Origin: an uncultured Alphaproteobacteria bacterium
GTDB taxonomy: Bacteria > Pseudomonadota > Alphaproteobacteria > Micropepsales > Micropepsaceae
DNA: 64,000 nt
Direction of reading: 5' to 3'
Assembly: GCA_903897605.1 (NCBI GenBank)
Contig: CAIUCH010000013.1
Location: 1 to 64,000, forward strand
Below are positions 15,732 to 25,636 of the stretch, piece after piece; position 1 is the first letter of the stretch; each line of letters starts with the position of its first letter. Below the pieces are notes generated by a model, which was given only the letters and a program-made list of their open reading frames with translations, had not been told where the DNA came from and searched no databases. Position numbers and translations under genes: made by a program.

Positions 15732-17117
15732 GTGAGAACCGTGATTTTTTCCACCCTGATCGCGATCGCCGCAACGGCAAGCGCGCAAGCCGCTCCCCGC
15801 CCCAAGGCCGAGACCGAAGCCCTCGACCTCGCCAAGCGCGCCATCGCCATGCGCTCGGTGGCGGGGCCCGGCAACCAGACGCCCAAGGTCGCCGCGCTCT
15901 ACCGCGATGCCCTGATCGCGGGCGGTTTTGCGGCCAAAGACATCGCCATCACGCCGCAAGGCGACACCGCTTATCTCATCGCCCGCTGGCCGGGCAGCGA
16001 TCCCAAGCTCAAGCCGCTGGTGATCTGCGGTCACATGGATGTGGTGGAAGCCAAGCCCGCCGATTGGTCGCGCGATCCCTTCACCCCGGTTGTGGAGAAT
16101 GGCTATCTCTTCGGCCGCGGCGCCACCGACATGAAGCTGGACGGCACCATCGCCATCGCCGCCCTGAGCGAATTGCGCGGCCAGGGCTATCACCCCCGCC
16201 GCGACATCATCGTGGAATTTTCCGGCGACGAGGAAACCACCATGAAGACCGGCGCTCTCATCGCCGGCAAACTTTCCAATGCCGAGCTGGTGCTCAATCT
16301 CGACGGCGGCGGCGGCGTGCTGGACGAAAAAACCGGCAAGCCGGAATATTTCACTTGGCAGGGCGCCGAAAAGACCTATGCCGATTTCAAGCTCAGCGTC
16401 ACCAATGCGGGTGGCCATTCGTCGGAGCCGCGCAAGGACAATGCCATCACCCAGTTGGCGGCAGCCCTGGTGCGCATCGGCGATTTCCGCTTCGCGCCGG
16501 AACTCAGCCCGTTGACCAAGGCGTACTTCACCAAGGCGGCGCAATATGAAGACGCGGCCACCGCCAAGGCGATGCGCGCCTTCGCCGCCAATCCCGCCGA
16601 CAAATCCGCCATCGCCGCGCTCGCCGCCAATCCCGCCATGGTGGGCAAGATCGGCACCACCTGCGTCGCCACCATGATCGATGGCGGCCATGCCTTGAAC
16701 GCGCTGCCGCAGCGCGCCGAGGCCAATGTCAATTGCCGGATCTTTCCGGGCCACAGCCGTCCCGACATCATGGCGGAATTGACAAAGGTCGCTGGCGATC
16801 CCGCCCTGCATATCGAAGACGTCACCCAGGGCTCGGTCGCCACCGCCGCCTCGCCGGAGCGGCCCGATTTCACCGCGGCGGTGGAAAAAGCGATGGCCGC
16901 CGCCTATCCCGGCGTGCCGGTATTTCCCGCCATGGCCTCGGGCGCCAGCGACAGCATGTGGTTCCGCTCCCACAATGTGCCCAGCTATGGCGTCAGCCCG
17001 CTCTTCACCAAGCCGTCGGAGAATTTCAGCCACGGCCTCAACGAGCGCACGCCGGTCGCTGTCATCGCCCCCGCAATCGTCTATTATCTGTCCCTCTTCC
17101 AGGATCTGTCACGATAG
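15732..17117 (+). CDS. Exported M20-family metallopeptidase
   Basis: A 461-aa protein. I choose the GTG at 15732 (AAGAGG upstream), giving a signal peptide VRTVIFSTLIAIAATASAQA. Zinc-site motifs are GHMDVV, GRGATDMK (bridging Asp) and SGDEET (catalytic and ligand Glu), with a final His in a Ser/Phe/His-rich segment. A dimerisation/lid domain is inserted around GGHSSEPRKDN. M20 enzymes trim dipeptides or acylated amino acids. Signal and start closely resemble the M28 peptidase gene at 17987, which also starts GTG-AGA. Confidence 0.85.
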   Translation: MRTVIFSTLIAIAATASAQAAPRPKAETEALDLAKRAIAMRSVAGPGNQTPKVAALYRDALIAGGFAAKDIAITPQGDTAYLIARWPGSDPKLKPLVICGHMDVVEAKPADWSRDPFTPVVENGYLFGRGATDMKLDGTIAIAALSELRGQGYHPRRDIIVEFSGDEETTMKTGALIAGKLSNAELVLNLDGGGGVLDEKTGKPEYFTWQGAEKTYADFKLSVTNAGGHSSEPRKDNAITQLAAALVRIGDFRFAPELSPLTKAYFTKAAQYEDAATAKAMRAFAANPADKSAIAALAANPAMVGKIGTTCVATMIDGGHALNALPQRAEANVNCRIFPGHSRPDIMAELTKVAGDPALHIEDVTQGSVATAASPERPDFTAAVEKAMAAAYPGVPVFPAMASGASDSMWFRSHNVPSYGVSPLFTKPSENFSHGLNERTPVAVIAPAIVYYLSLFQDLSR

Positions 17118-17141
17118 CAGACAAAGGAGATGTTGCGCCGG

Positions 17142-17858
17142 CTATTGCGCTTTAGGAGTCAGAAATTGCGATTGGTCGATAACAGCGGCATTCGTCTCGG
17201 CGCGGGTCAGCTTGTTCACCAATTTCGTATCGCCGCGCTTCTCTGCCGCTTCGATCATTTCGGAATTCTCATTGCTGGCGGCATGAAGATCCCAGCCCTC
17301 GGCCTGCAGCGCCGCAAAAACATCGCCTGTGCCCTTCACCCATAATTGCGTGTTGGCGGCGGCGTCAATGGCATGTTCGAGATTGGTGATGCCCCACGGC
17401 ATGTTGCCTGCGGCGCCCCGGTAATCCCGTACCTTTTTGCTGTGGCCGTCAAATGAAATCGTTACGGCATAGGTAGGACCATCGGTCCCACCCGCATAAT
17501 AACCATCTAGGGTGGAGAAGAAATCCACAGTCTCGAACTCCCGAAACAACGAGATGACGGCATCATGGGAAATATGACTTTGGTGCCGCCCAAAGACGGC
17601 AACGAATTGCCTGCCGGTGTAACGCATCGTGCCATCGCCGCTGATCTCAACAGTGTAGTCGGGACACGTTCCGAGACAGAGACTGCGATCGAGCGTGATC
17701 CTGAGTGTGTCCCAATTCTTGATCGCCGGAAAATCTGTTCTAAATAGCGGCCTGCTCCGGTTCGAGAGCCAGACCTGCACGAAGATTGTCCCCACAAAAA
17801 TGGCGGCAAGGCCTATGCAGGCAGCGCCTGCGATCAAGAAAAAGGAACGAACTCGCAT
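17142..17858 (-). CDS. Membrane-anchored DUF6438-like protein
   Basis: A 238-aa protein with one N-terminal membrane segment (about residues 5-27). The middle domain has the pattern LDRSLCLGTCPDYTVEISGDGTMRY, two Cys in a short loop followed by a beta hairpin, as in DUF6438 proteins. The C-terminal 80 residues are helical with an ankyrin-like feel (ALQAEGWDLHAAS, MIEAAEKRGDTKLV). Function unknown. Confidence 0.65.
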   Translation of the reverse strand: MRVRSFFLIAGAACIGLAAIFVGTIFVQVWLSNRSRPLFRTDFPAIKNWDTLRITLDRSLCLGTCPDYTVEISGDGTMRYTGRQFVAVFGRHQSHISHDAVISLFREFETVDFFSTLDGYYAGGTDGPTYAVTISFDGHSKKVRDYRGAAGNMPWGITNLEHAIDAAANTQLWVKGTGDVFAALQAEGWDLHAASNENSEMIEAAEKRGDTKLVNKLTRAETNAAVIDQSQFLTPKAQ

Positions 17859-17986
17859 AGGCCCCACCCATGAACGAGCCGAATTCTATGCCAACATCGG
17901 ATTTGCGCAAATCTGGCGACAAGGGATTTTGCGGCAAGTCCCGTCCGGTGCTAGCCTGTTCAAGCGGCGGCAATCAAGGACGCACC

Positions 17987-19648
17987 GTGAGAATAGTCAT
18001 TTTTACTGCCCTGATCGCACTGGGCGCCACGGCGGCGGTGGCGGCGAGCTATCCCGGCCATCCCGTCACCACGCCCGAGATCACGGCGGCGGACATTTCG
18101 GCGCGCGACAAGGCGATCTCCGACAACGCCTTTGAAGGCCGCGGCCCCGGCACCATCAATGGCGAGGCCGCCGCGCAATGGACCGCGGACGAGCTGAAGC
18201 GCCTGGGCATCGCGCCCGCCAACAATGGCAGCTATTTCCAGACCGTCCCCGCCGTCTCCATCACACTTGACCCCGCCAAATCGCAATTCGCCTTCACCAC
18301 GCCGAAGGGAAAGCTGACGCCCAAATTCGCGGAGGATGTCGTCTACTGGACGCCGCAATTCGCCGGTTCCGATGTGGCGGTGAAGAACTCCCAGCTGGTG
18401 TTCGTCGGCTATGGCGTGGTCGCGCCCGAATATAAGTGGAACGACTATGCGGGCCTGGATGTGAAGGGCAAGACCGTGGTCATCCTGATCAACGATCCCG
18501 GCAACGAAGACGCGCATCCCGATGCCAAATTCTTCAAAGGCAGCGCCATGACCTATTATGGCCGCTGGACCTACAAATTCGAGGAAGCCGCGCTCCAGGG
18601 CGCCGCCGCCGCCATCGTCGTGCATGAAACCAAACCGGCAGCCTATGGCTGGCAAGTGGTGCGCGGTTCCAATTCCGGCGCCAAGCTGTGGCTGGATGCC
18701 GCCGACAAGGACAAGAGCATGCTGCCGGTCCAGGGCTGGATGACCTTGGATATCGCAAAAGACCTCTTCGCCCGCGCCGGGCTCGACTATAGCGCCCTGA
18801 AAGCCGCCGCCAACAAGCCCGGCTTCAAGGCGGTGGCGATGAAAGGCGAACGCCTCGACATCGCCGCCCATTCCACCGTCACTTCGCTCAAGACCCGCAA
18901 TGTGGTGGGCGAGATTAAGGGCACCAAACATCCCGACGATGTGGTGATCTTCTCCGGCCATTGGGATCATCTGGGCCGCAACGATGCCATTCCCGGCCCC
19001 GACAAGATCTTCAACGGCGCGGTCGATAACGGCATGGGCGTGGCGCAGACTTTGGAACTGGCCGAGAAATTCGCCCATGACAAGCCGGCGGCGCGCTCCT
19101 TGGTCTTCGCTTTCTGGACGCTTGAGGAACAGGGCCTGCTCGGATCGGAATATTTCGCCGAGCATCCACTCTGGCCGGCCGGCCATATCGTGGGCGTCTT
19201 CAACACCGATGCCGACGGACCCAGCCCGATTTCGCACGACATGGAAGCGCCCGGCACCGGCCAGTCGCAATTGGAAGATGTGTTGAAAAAGGCGCTGGCC
19301 ACCCAACACCGCGTGCTGTCACCCGACCGCGAGCCAGAAAAGGGCCACTTCTTCCGCTCCGACCATTTCAGCCTGGCGAAGCAGGGCATTCCCGCGATCT
19401 CGCCCGGCGGTGGCCACGACCTGGTGGTGGGCGGCATGGCGGCGGGAATGAAACTGTCAGACGATTATGTCGAACATCATTATCACCAGCCCGACGACGA
19501 ATGGCACGCCAACTGGGACCTCGCCAATCCCACCGAGGACACCAAGGCGCTCTATATCGCCGGCAAGGACCTGGCCAATAGCAACGCTTGGCCCAATTGG
19601 TATCCCGACAGCGAATTCCGCGCGGCCAGGGACAAGCAACGCAAGTAG
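17987..19648 (+). CDS. Exported M28-family aminopeptidase with PA domain
   Basis: A 553-aa protein from the GTG at 17987 (RBS AAGGA), with a Sec signal ending near AVAA. Residues about 110-290 hold a protease-associated insert (VFVGYGVVAPEYKWNDYAGLDVKGK). The M28 domain follows: SGHWDHLG (first His ligand), NGAVDNGMG (bridging Asp), TLEEQGLLGSEY (catalytic and ligand Glu), FNTDADG, and a late EHHYHQPDD His. All ligands are present, so it should be active, probably a periplasmic or secreted aminopeptidase. Confidence 0.88.
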   Translation: MRIVIFTALIALGATAAVAASYPGHPVTTPEITAADISARDKAISDNAFEGRGPGTINGEAAAQWTADELKRLGIAPANNGSYFQTVPAVSITLDPAKSQFAFTTPKGKLTPKFAEDVVYWTPQFAGSDVAVKNSQLVFVGYGVVAPEYKWNDYAGLDVKGKTVVILINDPGNEDAHPDAKFFKGSAMTYYGRWTYKFEEAALQGAAAAIVVHETKPAAYGWQVVRGSNSGAKLWLDAADKDKSMLPVQGWMTLDIAKDLFARAGLDYSALKAAANKPGFKAVAMKGERLDIAAHSTVTSLKTRNVVGEIKGTKHPDDVVIFSGHWDHLGRNDAIPGPDKIFNGAVDNGMGVAQTLELAEKFAHDKPAARSLVFAFWTLEEQGLLGSEYFAEHPLWPAGHIVGVFNTDADGPSPISHDMEAPGTGQSQLEDVLKKALATQHRVLSPDREPEKGHFFRSDHFSLAKQGIPAISPGGGHDLVVGGMAAGMKLSDDYVEHHYHQPDDEWHANWDLANPTEDTKALYIAGKDLANSNAWPNWYPDSEFRAARDKQRK

Positions 19649-19651
19649 GAT

Positions 19652-20101
19652 TTAAAGACTCGTCAGCCCCAGCCGCGCCATCACCCGCTGGCGCGCCAGC
19701 ACGCGGTCGCGGTCGGTGACGGCGATCAGGCCCGCGATGCGGCGGATCAAAAGATCCTCTTCCGGGTCCAGCACGCCATCGGCATAAGCGACATCCCACA
19801 GCATCTCGATCAGGCCGATACGCTCGTCCGGCGTCATCGCCTCGAAGATCGCGTTGGTGTCGCCATGCAGTTGCACCATCTCAGCCGCCCACGCTTCCGC
19901 CGCCGTCAGCAGCGCCGCGCAATCTTCCGGCGACAGATCGAATTTGCGCGTCAGCAGATCGGTGATCACCGCCCGCTCTTCCGGCGCAAAGCGGTCATCC
20001 TGCCGCGCCGCCTCCACCAGCAGCACCGCCACCGACAATTTGAGGTCCGGCGCACGCGGCGGCTCTGGCGCCTGGAGCATTCGCATCAACTGATTGAACA
20101 T
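19652..20101 (-). CDS. TerB-like (tellurite resistance/DUF533-type) protein
   Basis: A 149-aa all-helical cytosolic protein. The TerB-type pattern is seen in LLVEAARQDDRFAPEERAVITDLL and again in MLWDVAYADGVLDPEEDLLIRRIAGL, with acidic residues that bind metal in characterised TerB. A start at 20101 removes an unsupported Arg-rich extension. It follows dacB at a 10-bp gap on the same strand, so they are probably cotranscribed. Exact role unknown; tellurite resistance should not be assumed. Confidence 0.75.
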   Translation of the reverse strand: MFNQLMRMLQAPEPPRAPDLKLSVAVLLVEAARQDDRFAPEERAVITDLLTRKFDLSPEDCAALLTAAEAWAAEMVQLHGDTNAIFEAMTPDERIGLIEMLWDVAYADGVLDPEEDLLIRRIAGLIAVTDRDRVLARQRVMARLGLTSL

Positions 20102-20111
20102 CACGCTTGCC

Positions 20112-21713
20112 TCAAGGCCCGCTGCCGAGGGGCAACGCATACAACGCCGACGCCATTTCGCCCAGCGCTTGTCCCGCCATCCCCGACACGCTGCTGTCGT
20201 CGGGCAGTTCGACATTGTTCACATAAAAAGCGAACGCCAAATGCTGGCCGTCCGGCGTGGTGGTGTAGCCCGCCAGCCCCTTGCCGGTCAGCATCCGGTG
20301 CCCGCCATTGAGGTAATCGCGGCCGCTGAAAGTGCCGGTCTTGGCGAAGACGTGCCCCGCGCCCGCCGATCCCTTGGCGATATCCACCAAGGTGCCATCC
20401 ATGCCCAGCACCGGCAGCGCCTTGTGGAACAGCTCGAAATCGTGATGCTTCGCCATGAAGGCCAGATAATGCACGGCGAAATCGGGCGTATAATAAGCCG
20501 CCACCGCGCCGCCCGCGCCATCGCCTTGCGAGGCGCCCGACATGTCCAACCCCGCGCCCGCCAGCCAATCATGCTCCAAGGTGAAACCATTCTGGTCCGC
20601 CTTGTCGCTGGCATGGCCCAGCACCGCGCCCAGCACATAGGGCATGGTGCTGGCATGCAAATTCTGGCTCACTTTTAGGGTGATGTGGATGTCCTCACGC
20701 AAGGGCGGCGAGACATGTTCGGCCAGCCGCATATCATCGGCATAGAATTTCTTCACCGCCGCCGCGCCGGCGGCATCCTTGATCGCATCGGGCGCGCCTT
20801 GCACCTTGACGCCCGCCTCTTTCAACGCCGCCGTCAACAATGTCCCCGCGAACCGCGACGGACTGGCCAGCGCGAAGGCGTCGATCACTTGCGGCGTTCC
20901 CTGACCGATGGTGCCCGCCAGCACCACGGTCTGCACGCCGGTCTTGTCGTCGGTGGTGACCACTTCGTCGAATTTGCCCTTGTCGCCCGCCACCGTGGTG
21001 ATCTGGTTGACGAAATGGATATAGGGCACGGCGGGTGCAATCGTCAGCGCCGCCGCATCGCCGAGTTTGGCGCCCGGTTTCACCGTCACATCGATGGCGT
21101 TATCGTTGACGATAATGGGCGAGATCACTTCCCCGGTGCCCAGCTCGCGGGTGCCTTCGGCGAACAGGCTGACATCCACCCGCACCTTGCCGGTGACGCG
21201 CTTGATCCCCGCATCGGCCACCGCCTTGGCGAATTGGCGCAGCACGATCACCGGATCGCTGCCGATCAACCGCGAATCCGCCCCGCCATAGGAATGATCC
21301 TCGTCGGCAAAGGCCAAGCTGCCGTCCGCCTGCATCCGGTCGGAGATGTTGGGATCGCCGCTGGCAACCAAAATCAAATCGCCCTTCAACACGCCCTTTG
21401 CGATCTTGCCGGTGCGATAAAGCGGGGTGTGGAAACGATAATCCGGCCCCAGCAAACTCAGCACCGCGCCTTCGGTGAAAAGCTTGGTGGTCGATCCCGG
21501 CGTGAACAGCTTGTCGCCATTGACCGCGAACAGCGCCTTGCCGCTGTCCAACGACCACACTTCCAGCCCGAAATTGGAATGGCGATAGACGGGCCGGCTC
21601 ATCACCTGGCGCACCGTGTCGGAAAAACTTTTGGGCGCCGCATCCTGGGCGATGGCTGGCAAGGCGCCCAGCAGCAACGCCCCCGCGAAAGCGCCAATGA
21701 TTTTTCTCCGCAT
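20112..21713 (-). CDS. dacB: D-alanyl-D-alanine carboxypeptidase/endopeptidase, PBP4 type (S13)
   Basis: A 533-aa periplasmic protein with a Sec signal (cleavage near AIAQ, residue 23). SxxK is STTK with Ser74, and KTG lies in FAKTGTFSG; a SGAS segment marks the SxN region. Length and the long insertion between motifs match peptidase S13 (PBP4), which trims or cleaves peptidoglycan cross-links. Upstream of the TerB-like gene on the same strand. Confidence 0.85.
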   Translation of the reverse strand: MRRKIIGAFAGALLLGALPAIAQDAAPKSFSDTVRQVMSRPVYRHSNFGLEVWSLDSGKALFAVNGDKLFTPGSTTKLFTEGAVLSLLGPDYRFHTPLYRTGKIAKGVLKGDLILVASGDPNISDRMQADGSLAFADEDHSYGGADSRLIGSDPVIVLRQFAKAVADAGIKRVTGKVRVDVSLFAEGTRELGTGEVISPIIVNDNAIDVTVKPGAKLGDAAALTIAPAVPYIHFVNQITTVAGDKGKFDEVVTTDDKTGVQTVVLAGTIGQGTPQVIDAFALASPSRFAGTLLTAALKEAGVKVQGAPDAIKDAAGAAAVKKFYADDMRLAEHVSPPLREDIHITLKVSQNLHASTMPYVLGAVLGHASDKADQNGFTLEHDWLAGAGLDMSGASQGDGAGGAVAAYYTPDFAVHYLAFMAKHHDFELFHKALPVLGMDGTLVDIAKGSAGAGHVFAKTGTFSGRDYLNGGHRMLTGKGLAGYTTTPDGQHLAFAFYVNNVELPDDSSVSGMAGQALGEMASALYALPLGSGP

Positions 21714-21856
21714 CGCCCCGCCCCGTTCCAACAGCGGAAACAACACTGGCTCTAAGCCGCTATCGCCACAAGAGATTTCTGCGTCGGCGCGACAATGTTG
21801 CGGACGTGACTATAATTCCGTATTTCGCTAATGGCCCAGTAAGCCCGAAGCAAGAC

Positions 21857-22258
21857 TCACTTGTAATGGTTGACATAGAGAACGCGGCCATCCTCGGGAG
21901 ATAGCTTTAAGACAGCGGTGCCACCCACCGCCCCGCATCGGCCGCCCGAAAGCTTTTCCAGCCAGGACTTGGTGCAGGCAAGCGTACCCATTACGACCCA
22001 GACCCCGCCTTCGACGGTTGCCGTCAACGGTTCTTCGGAGCGGATCGTTTGCGCGCCATAGATCGAGACCAGAACAGGGCGGGCAACAGCAATTGCCTTG
22101 GCCGTGTTCGTAACCGCCCCGGCAGGAATCGCGTAGCCAAAGGCGCCATCTCCAATCGGGAACCGGACCGGGTTTCCGGCCTGGGCCATCGCTGACGATG
22201 TCATCAGAACCATGACAAGCAGCAGCACCGCGCTGCCATCCCATGCCGATGCGCGCAT
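21857..22258 (-). CDS. Secreted NTF2-immunity-fold-like protein
   Basis: A 133-aa protein with a Sec signal (cleavage near AMAQ, residue 26). The mature part has GGVWVVMGTL, GGTAVLKLSPEDGRVLYVNHYK, the sheet pattern of small NTF2-fold immunity-type domains. Two Cys (TLACTK and GGRCGAV) may pair. No toxin gene is adjacent, so an immunity role is unproven. Confidence 0.55.
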   Translation of the reverse strand: MRASAWDGSAVLLLVMVLMTSSAMAQAGNPVRFPIGDGAFGYAIPAGAVTNTAKAIAVARPVLVSIYGAQTIRSEEPLTATVEGGVWVVMGTLACTKSWLEKLSGGRCGAVGGTAVLKLSPEDGRVLYVNHYK

Positions 22259-22268
22259 CCGTACTGCC

Positions 22269-22442
22269 CTATTTACCGCGAAGCGCTTCTTGTGCCTGTT
22301 CCGCTCTCGCGTCGGCTTCCTGGAATTGCCGGGAGTCCACGCCATGGGTGGCAAGCGCCTCGGCGGCGGACTTCACCTTCTCCGCATAGGCCTGATAGGC
22401 CTTGGTGAATTCATGCAAATCAACCCGGCTAACCTTCGACAT
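22269..22442 (-). CDS. Small helical hypothetical protein
   Basis: A 57-aa protein starting MSKVSRVDLHEF, entirely charged and helix-forming (KVKSAAEALATHG, ADARAEQAQEAL). It lies between the BatA-like gene and the NTF2-like gene on the same strand. No family recognised. Confidence 0.5.
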   Translation of the reverse strand: MSKVSRVDLHEFTKAYQAYAEKVKSAAEALATHGVDSRQFQEADARAEQAQEALRGK

Positions 22443-22463
22443 CGTCATCGCCTCCAATAAAAA

Positions 22464-23543
22464 TTAGACCACCCGTCCATACCACAACAAGGACAGCCCC
22501 ACCGACAGGAACGCGAACAAAGTCGCGGCCATCACGAAGAAGCTGGAGATTTCCTCCAGCGCCGTCTCCGCCTGCAGCTTGGTGTTGAGCTGGCGATAGA
22601 TCTTGGCCAGCTCGTCCTCGGTCTTGGCATGGAAATATTGCGCCCCGGTGATCTTGGCCATGGTCTTCAAGGTTTCCTCGTCCAGCTGCACCCGCATGAT
22701 GCGGTCGCCGAACAAGGTGATCTGGCCGTTGGGCGTGCCGAAGCCGATGGTGAAGACCCGCACGCCGTAATTGGAGGCGATGCGCGCCGCTTCGATCGGA
22801 TCGGGACCAAGCGTGCTCTTGCCGTCCGTCATCAAGATAATGGCGGCCGAACGATAACTTCCCGGCGGCACCGGCGGCGGCCGCTTGGGTGGCGGCGGCG
22901 GCTTGCCGGAATTGTCGATCGGCGAGCCACCCAGCGAGCCGCCCGGCGAACTGCCCAGATAAAATTCTCCGCCGCCAAAGCCGGGCAGCATGCGGTCGAA
23001 GGGCTGATCGGGGAAAAGCGTCTGCAGCGACGTCAGCACGGCGGAGCCGATCGCGGTCATCCGTTCGGGCCGAAGGCTGTCGATCGCCTCTTCCAGCATC
23101 TGGTTGTCCGCGGTCGGCGCCTGCACCAGGAACGCGCCGCCGGAAAATGCCACCAGCCCGATCTTCACCTGGCGGGGGCGGTCCTTGACGAATTCGCGCG
23201 CCGCCAGCTGTGCCGCGGTGATGCGGGTGGGATGCACATCGTCGGCGCGCATGCTGCCCGACACATCCATCGCCAATATGAGCGTGCCGCGCTGGCTGGC
23301 CAGGGTGATGGTGGCGGCAGGCCGCGCAAACGCGACAATCAGCAGGACCAGCGACACCAGCAGCAACAATGGCGGCACATGGCGGCGCAGTTTGCCGATG
23401 CGGCCGCGCGGTTCACTGGCCCGTGCCAAAGCGGGATATTTCGCCAGCACCCGGTTCCGCCGCCCGACATTCAGGACATGGAAGACCACCAGGAACGGCA
23501 GCACCAGCAGCAGCCAGAAGGCAGCCGGCCAGATGAATGTCAT
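22464..23543 (-). CDS. BatA-like VWA-domain membrane protein
   Basis: A 359-aa protein with two N-terminal membrane segments (about 5-22 and 57-75) and one at the C-terminus (about 330-350). The VWA domain has an intact MIDAS: DVSGS near residue 95, a Thr in the MTAIGS loop and an Asp in ILMTDGKS. A Pro/Gly-rich loop interrupts the middle. The arrangement matches BatA/BatB aerotolerance proteins, though the usual MoxR ATPase partner is not beside it. Confidence 0.8.
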   Translation of the reverse strand: MTFIWPAAFWLLLVLPFLVVFHVLNVGRRNRVLAKYPALARASEPRGRIGKLRRHVPPLLLLVSLVLLIVAFARPAATITLASQRGTLILAMDVSGSMRADDVHPTRITAAQLAAREFVKDRPRQVKIGLVAFSGGAFLVQAPTADNQMLEEAIDSLRPERMTAIGSAVLTSLQTLFPDQPFDRMLPGFGGGEFYLGSSPGGSLGGSPIDNSGKPPPPPKRPPPVPPGSYRSAAIILMTDGKSTLGPDPIEAARIASNYGVRVFTIGFGTPNGQITLFGDRIMRVQLDEETLKTMAKITGAQYFHAKTEDELAKIYRQLNTKLQAETALEEISSFFVMAATLFAFLSVGLSLLWYGRVV

Positions 23544-23635
23544 GACGGCCTCCTTCCTCTGTTCGGGGAAAACAGCATCAGCCGCCGGGAGCTTATAGGG
23601 GATGGTGCAGAGCTGCTACCGCCCCATTATGACGC

Positions 23636-24736
23636 TTACCGGGGCCCCAGAGTCCGCGCAAAAAAGCCGAGCGCCATCGCGATGGCCGCCTTGTGGGTCT
23701 TATCCTGTGGAACCTTGGCGGTGCAAAGCGGCGTCGCCGCCGCCCCGGCAGGGGTGCAGTTGCTCAAGAAATCGTAATGTCCGACGCCGGCCAGCACTTT
23801 CAGCCTCGCCCCCGGGATCGCCTTCGCCGCCACCAGCCCGTTATTTTCCGGCGTCGCCACCGGATCGGCATCGCCCAGAAGAATGGCGACCGGCACTTTC
23901 ATCGCCGCCATCCCGTCGCCGGTCAGCGCCGGCACGATGGCGGGCGCGATAGCGAAAGCCGCGCGCACGCCGGCAATGGCGTGATCGTCGCTCGCATGCG
24001 CCGCCTCGGGCGCGATCTGCGGCGACGCCAGCACGCGCTGGGCTTCGTCCATGGTGACGGCGAATTCCTTTTGCGGCACGCATTCCCCGTCGGCGGGATG
24101 GGCGTGGCAAAAAGCGAACAGGCCGTTCATGTCCACCTTGGCGCCAGCGGCAGCCAGAGTGGTGAAGCCGCCCGCCGAAAATCCGCTGACACCCAGCCGC
24201 GCCAGATCCAGCTGCGGCCCGATCAGGGGATCGGCCTTTGCAGCGGCGAGCGCGGCGCGCAGATCCTGCACCCGGTCCCAGAACAGGAAGGCGCCGGCGG
24301 CGGTCATCTTGTCCTGGCCATTGTTGCCGGGATGATCGACGCCGATCACCACATAGCCGGCCTTGGCCAGCGCCAGGCCGAACCAGCCCATCATCCGCGC
24401 CGTGCCGCCAAAGCCGTGTGACAACAGGATGACCGGTTTCGGCTTGGCGTCCGCGAAAGCCGCATCCGGGGCGCTGGCGCCGACGATGAAGAAGGGCTTG
24501 CCGGGCTGGCCCAGATCGATGCGCTCTTCCTTCGCGGATTTCGCCGCCGGATACCACACCGTCACCCGCACCGTGTCATGATGCTCGGCATCGCGCAGCG
24601 CCGCCGTGGCATCGCTCGCGGTCAGATGACGTTCGCCGACTTTGTATCCGCCCGCCGGCGCGGCCGCCGCGGACATGCAAATCCCCGCCAGAAAAACCAC
24701 ACCCGCAATCCGTGCGGCGGCACTGCTTCGATGCAT
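23636..24736 (-). CDS. Exported alpha/beta hydrolase (PAF-acetylhydrolase / dienelactone-hydrolase-like)
   Basis: A 366-aa protein with a Sec signal (cleavage near AAAPAGG). The nucleophile elbow is GFSAGG, the oxyanion region HGFGG, and a late GHYDFLSNC carries the catalytic His; an Asp in LLGDADPV completes the triad. This resembles plasma PAF-acetylhydrolase-like esterases. Substrate not determinable. Confidence 0.8.
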   Translation of the reverse strand: MHRSSAAARIAGVVFLAGICMSAAAAPAGGYKVGERHLTASDATAALRDAEHHDTVRVTVWYPAAKSAKEERIDLGQPGKPFFIVGASAPDAAFADAKPKPVILLSHGFGGTARMMGWFGLALAKAGYVVIGVDHPGNNGQDKMTAAGAFLFWDRVQDLRAALAAAKADPLIGPQLDLARLGVSGFSAGGFTTLAAAGAKVDMNGLFAFCHAHPADGECVPQKEFAVTMDEAQRVLASPQIAPEAAHASDDHAIAGVRAAFAIAPAIVPALTGDGMAAMKVPVAILLGDADPVATPENNGLVAAKAIPGARLKVLAGVGHYDFLSNCTPAGAAATPLCTAKVPQDKTHKAAIAMALGFFARTLGPR

Positions 24737-24798
24737 GGATGACGTCCCGACGCGATGGCGAAGCCAAGCCTAACGCACCGACCCCAAACCGCAACCGC

Positions 24799-25509
24799 CT
24801 AGCGCTCGTCGCGGCTCTCGCTGTCGGAGTCCGGCCCATCGATCAGGCGCACGATCACGCGCCGATTCTTGGCTTCACGCACATTGGCGCCGGTCTCGAC
24901 CGCCAGGTCACTCTCGCCCAACCCTTTGCTGCGGATTCGGCCCCGCGCCACACCTTCGCGTTCCAGCTCCGCCGCCACCGCGCGCGCCCGCGCAGTGGAG
25001 AGTTGCTGGTTGTGCGCGGCATTGCCGCTGGTGTCGGTATGGCCTTCGACCACCAGACGCGCATCCGGCTGGTCGTTCGCCGCCTGAGCAATTTGCGTCA
25101 GCACCGATGCGGCGTCGGGCGAGATCTTGGCGGAGCCCAGCGCGAACAACACGCTGTCGGGAAGATCGAAATCGGTCTCGCCCTGGCGGCGGGTGACGCG
25201 GGCGCCCATGTCCTGGTCATCCGGCGGCGGCGGCGGCGGCGCATAGGCGCGGCTGTTATAGCGGGGAGGCGGCGGACCATAAGGCGGCGGATAAGCCGGG
25301 CCGTAATAGGGATACGCCGGTGGTCCGTAATAAGGCCCGTAGGCAGGCCCATAATAAGGTGGGTAGGCGGGATAGGCCGGATAATAAGGTCCCGGAACCC
25401 CGAAGCCGAAGCCAAACCCGAAATGGCCGCCGCCATGGAACCGCTGCGCCTCGGCGGGCGCCGAAGCCAGGACCGCACCCGCGATCAATGCCGTTGCCAA
25501 CAATTTCAT
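24799..25509 (-). CDS. OmpA-family cell-envelope protein
   Basis: A 236-aa protein with a Sec signal (cleavage near AEAQ, residue 22), a Gly/Pro/Tyr-rich linker (PYYGPAYGPYYGPP), and a C-terminal OmpA peptidoglycan-binding domain: EGHTDTSGN, NQQLSTARARAV, and a final NRRVIVRL with the diaminopimelate-binding Asp and Arg. There is no beta-barrel, so it anchors to peptidoglycan from the periplasm or a flexible surface region. The ATG at 25509 begins the signal. Confidence 0.85.
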   Translation of the reverse strand: MKLLATALIAGAVLASAPAEAQRFHGGGHFGFGFGFGVPGPYYPAYPAYPPYYGPAYGPYYGPPAYPYYGPAYPPPYGPPPPRYNSRAYAPPPPPPDDQDMGARVTRRQGETDFDLPDSVLFALGSAKISPDAASVLTQIAQAANDQPDARLVVEGHTDTSGNAAHNQQLSTARARAVAAELEREGVARGRIRSKGLGESDLAVETGANVREAKNRRVIVRLIDGPDSDSESRDER

Positions 25510-25636
25510 CGGACCCTCCATCTTGCCAAGGGCGAAAATGATGCCGCGTTCCTGAACCCTGGCTGAACGGAACATGACCCGGACCGGACACATGCCCGCG
25601 ATCTTTAACGCGAGAAATGCGAACGGGTTGCCCCGA

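Noticed and set aside
15696-17033. Long minus-strand open frame
   Set aside because: Antisense to the M20 peptidase with its clear zinc motifs; Gly/His-rich shadow composition.
17960-19309. Long minus-strand open frame
   Set aside because: Antisense to the M28 peptidase; no independent support.
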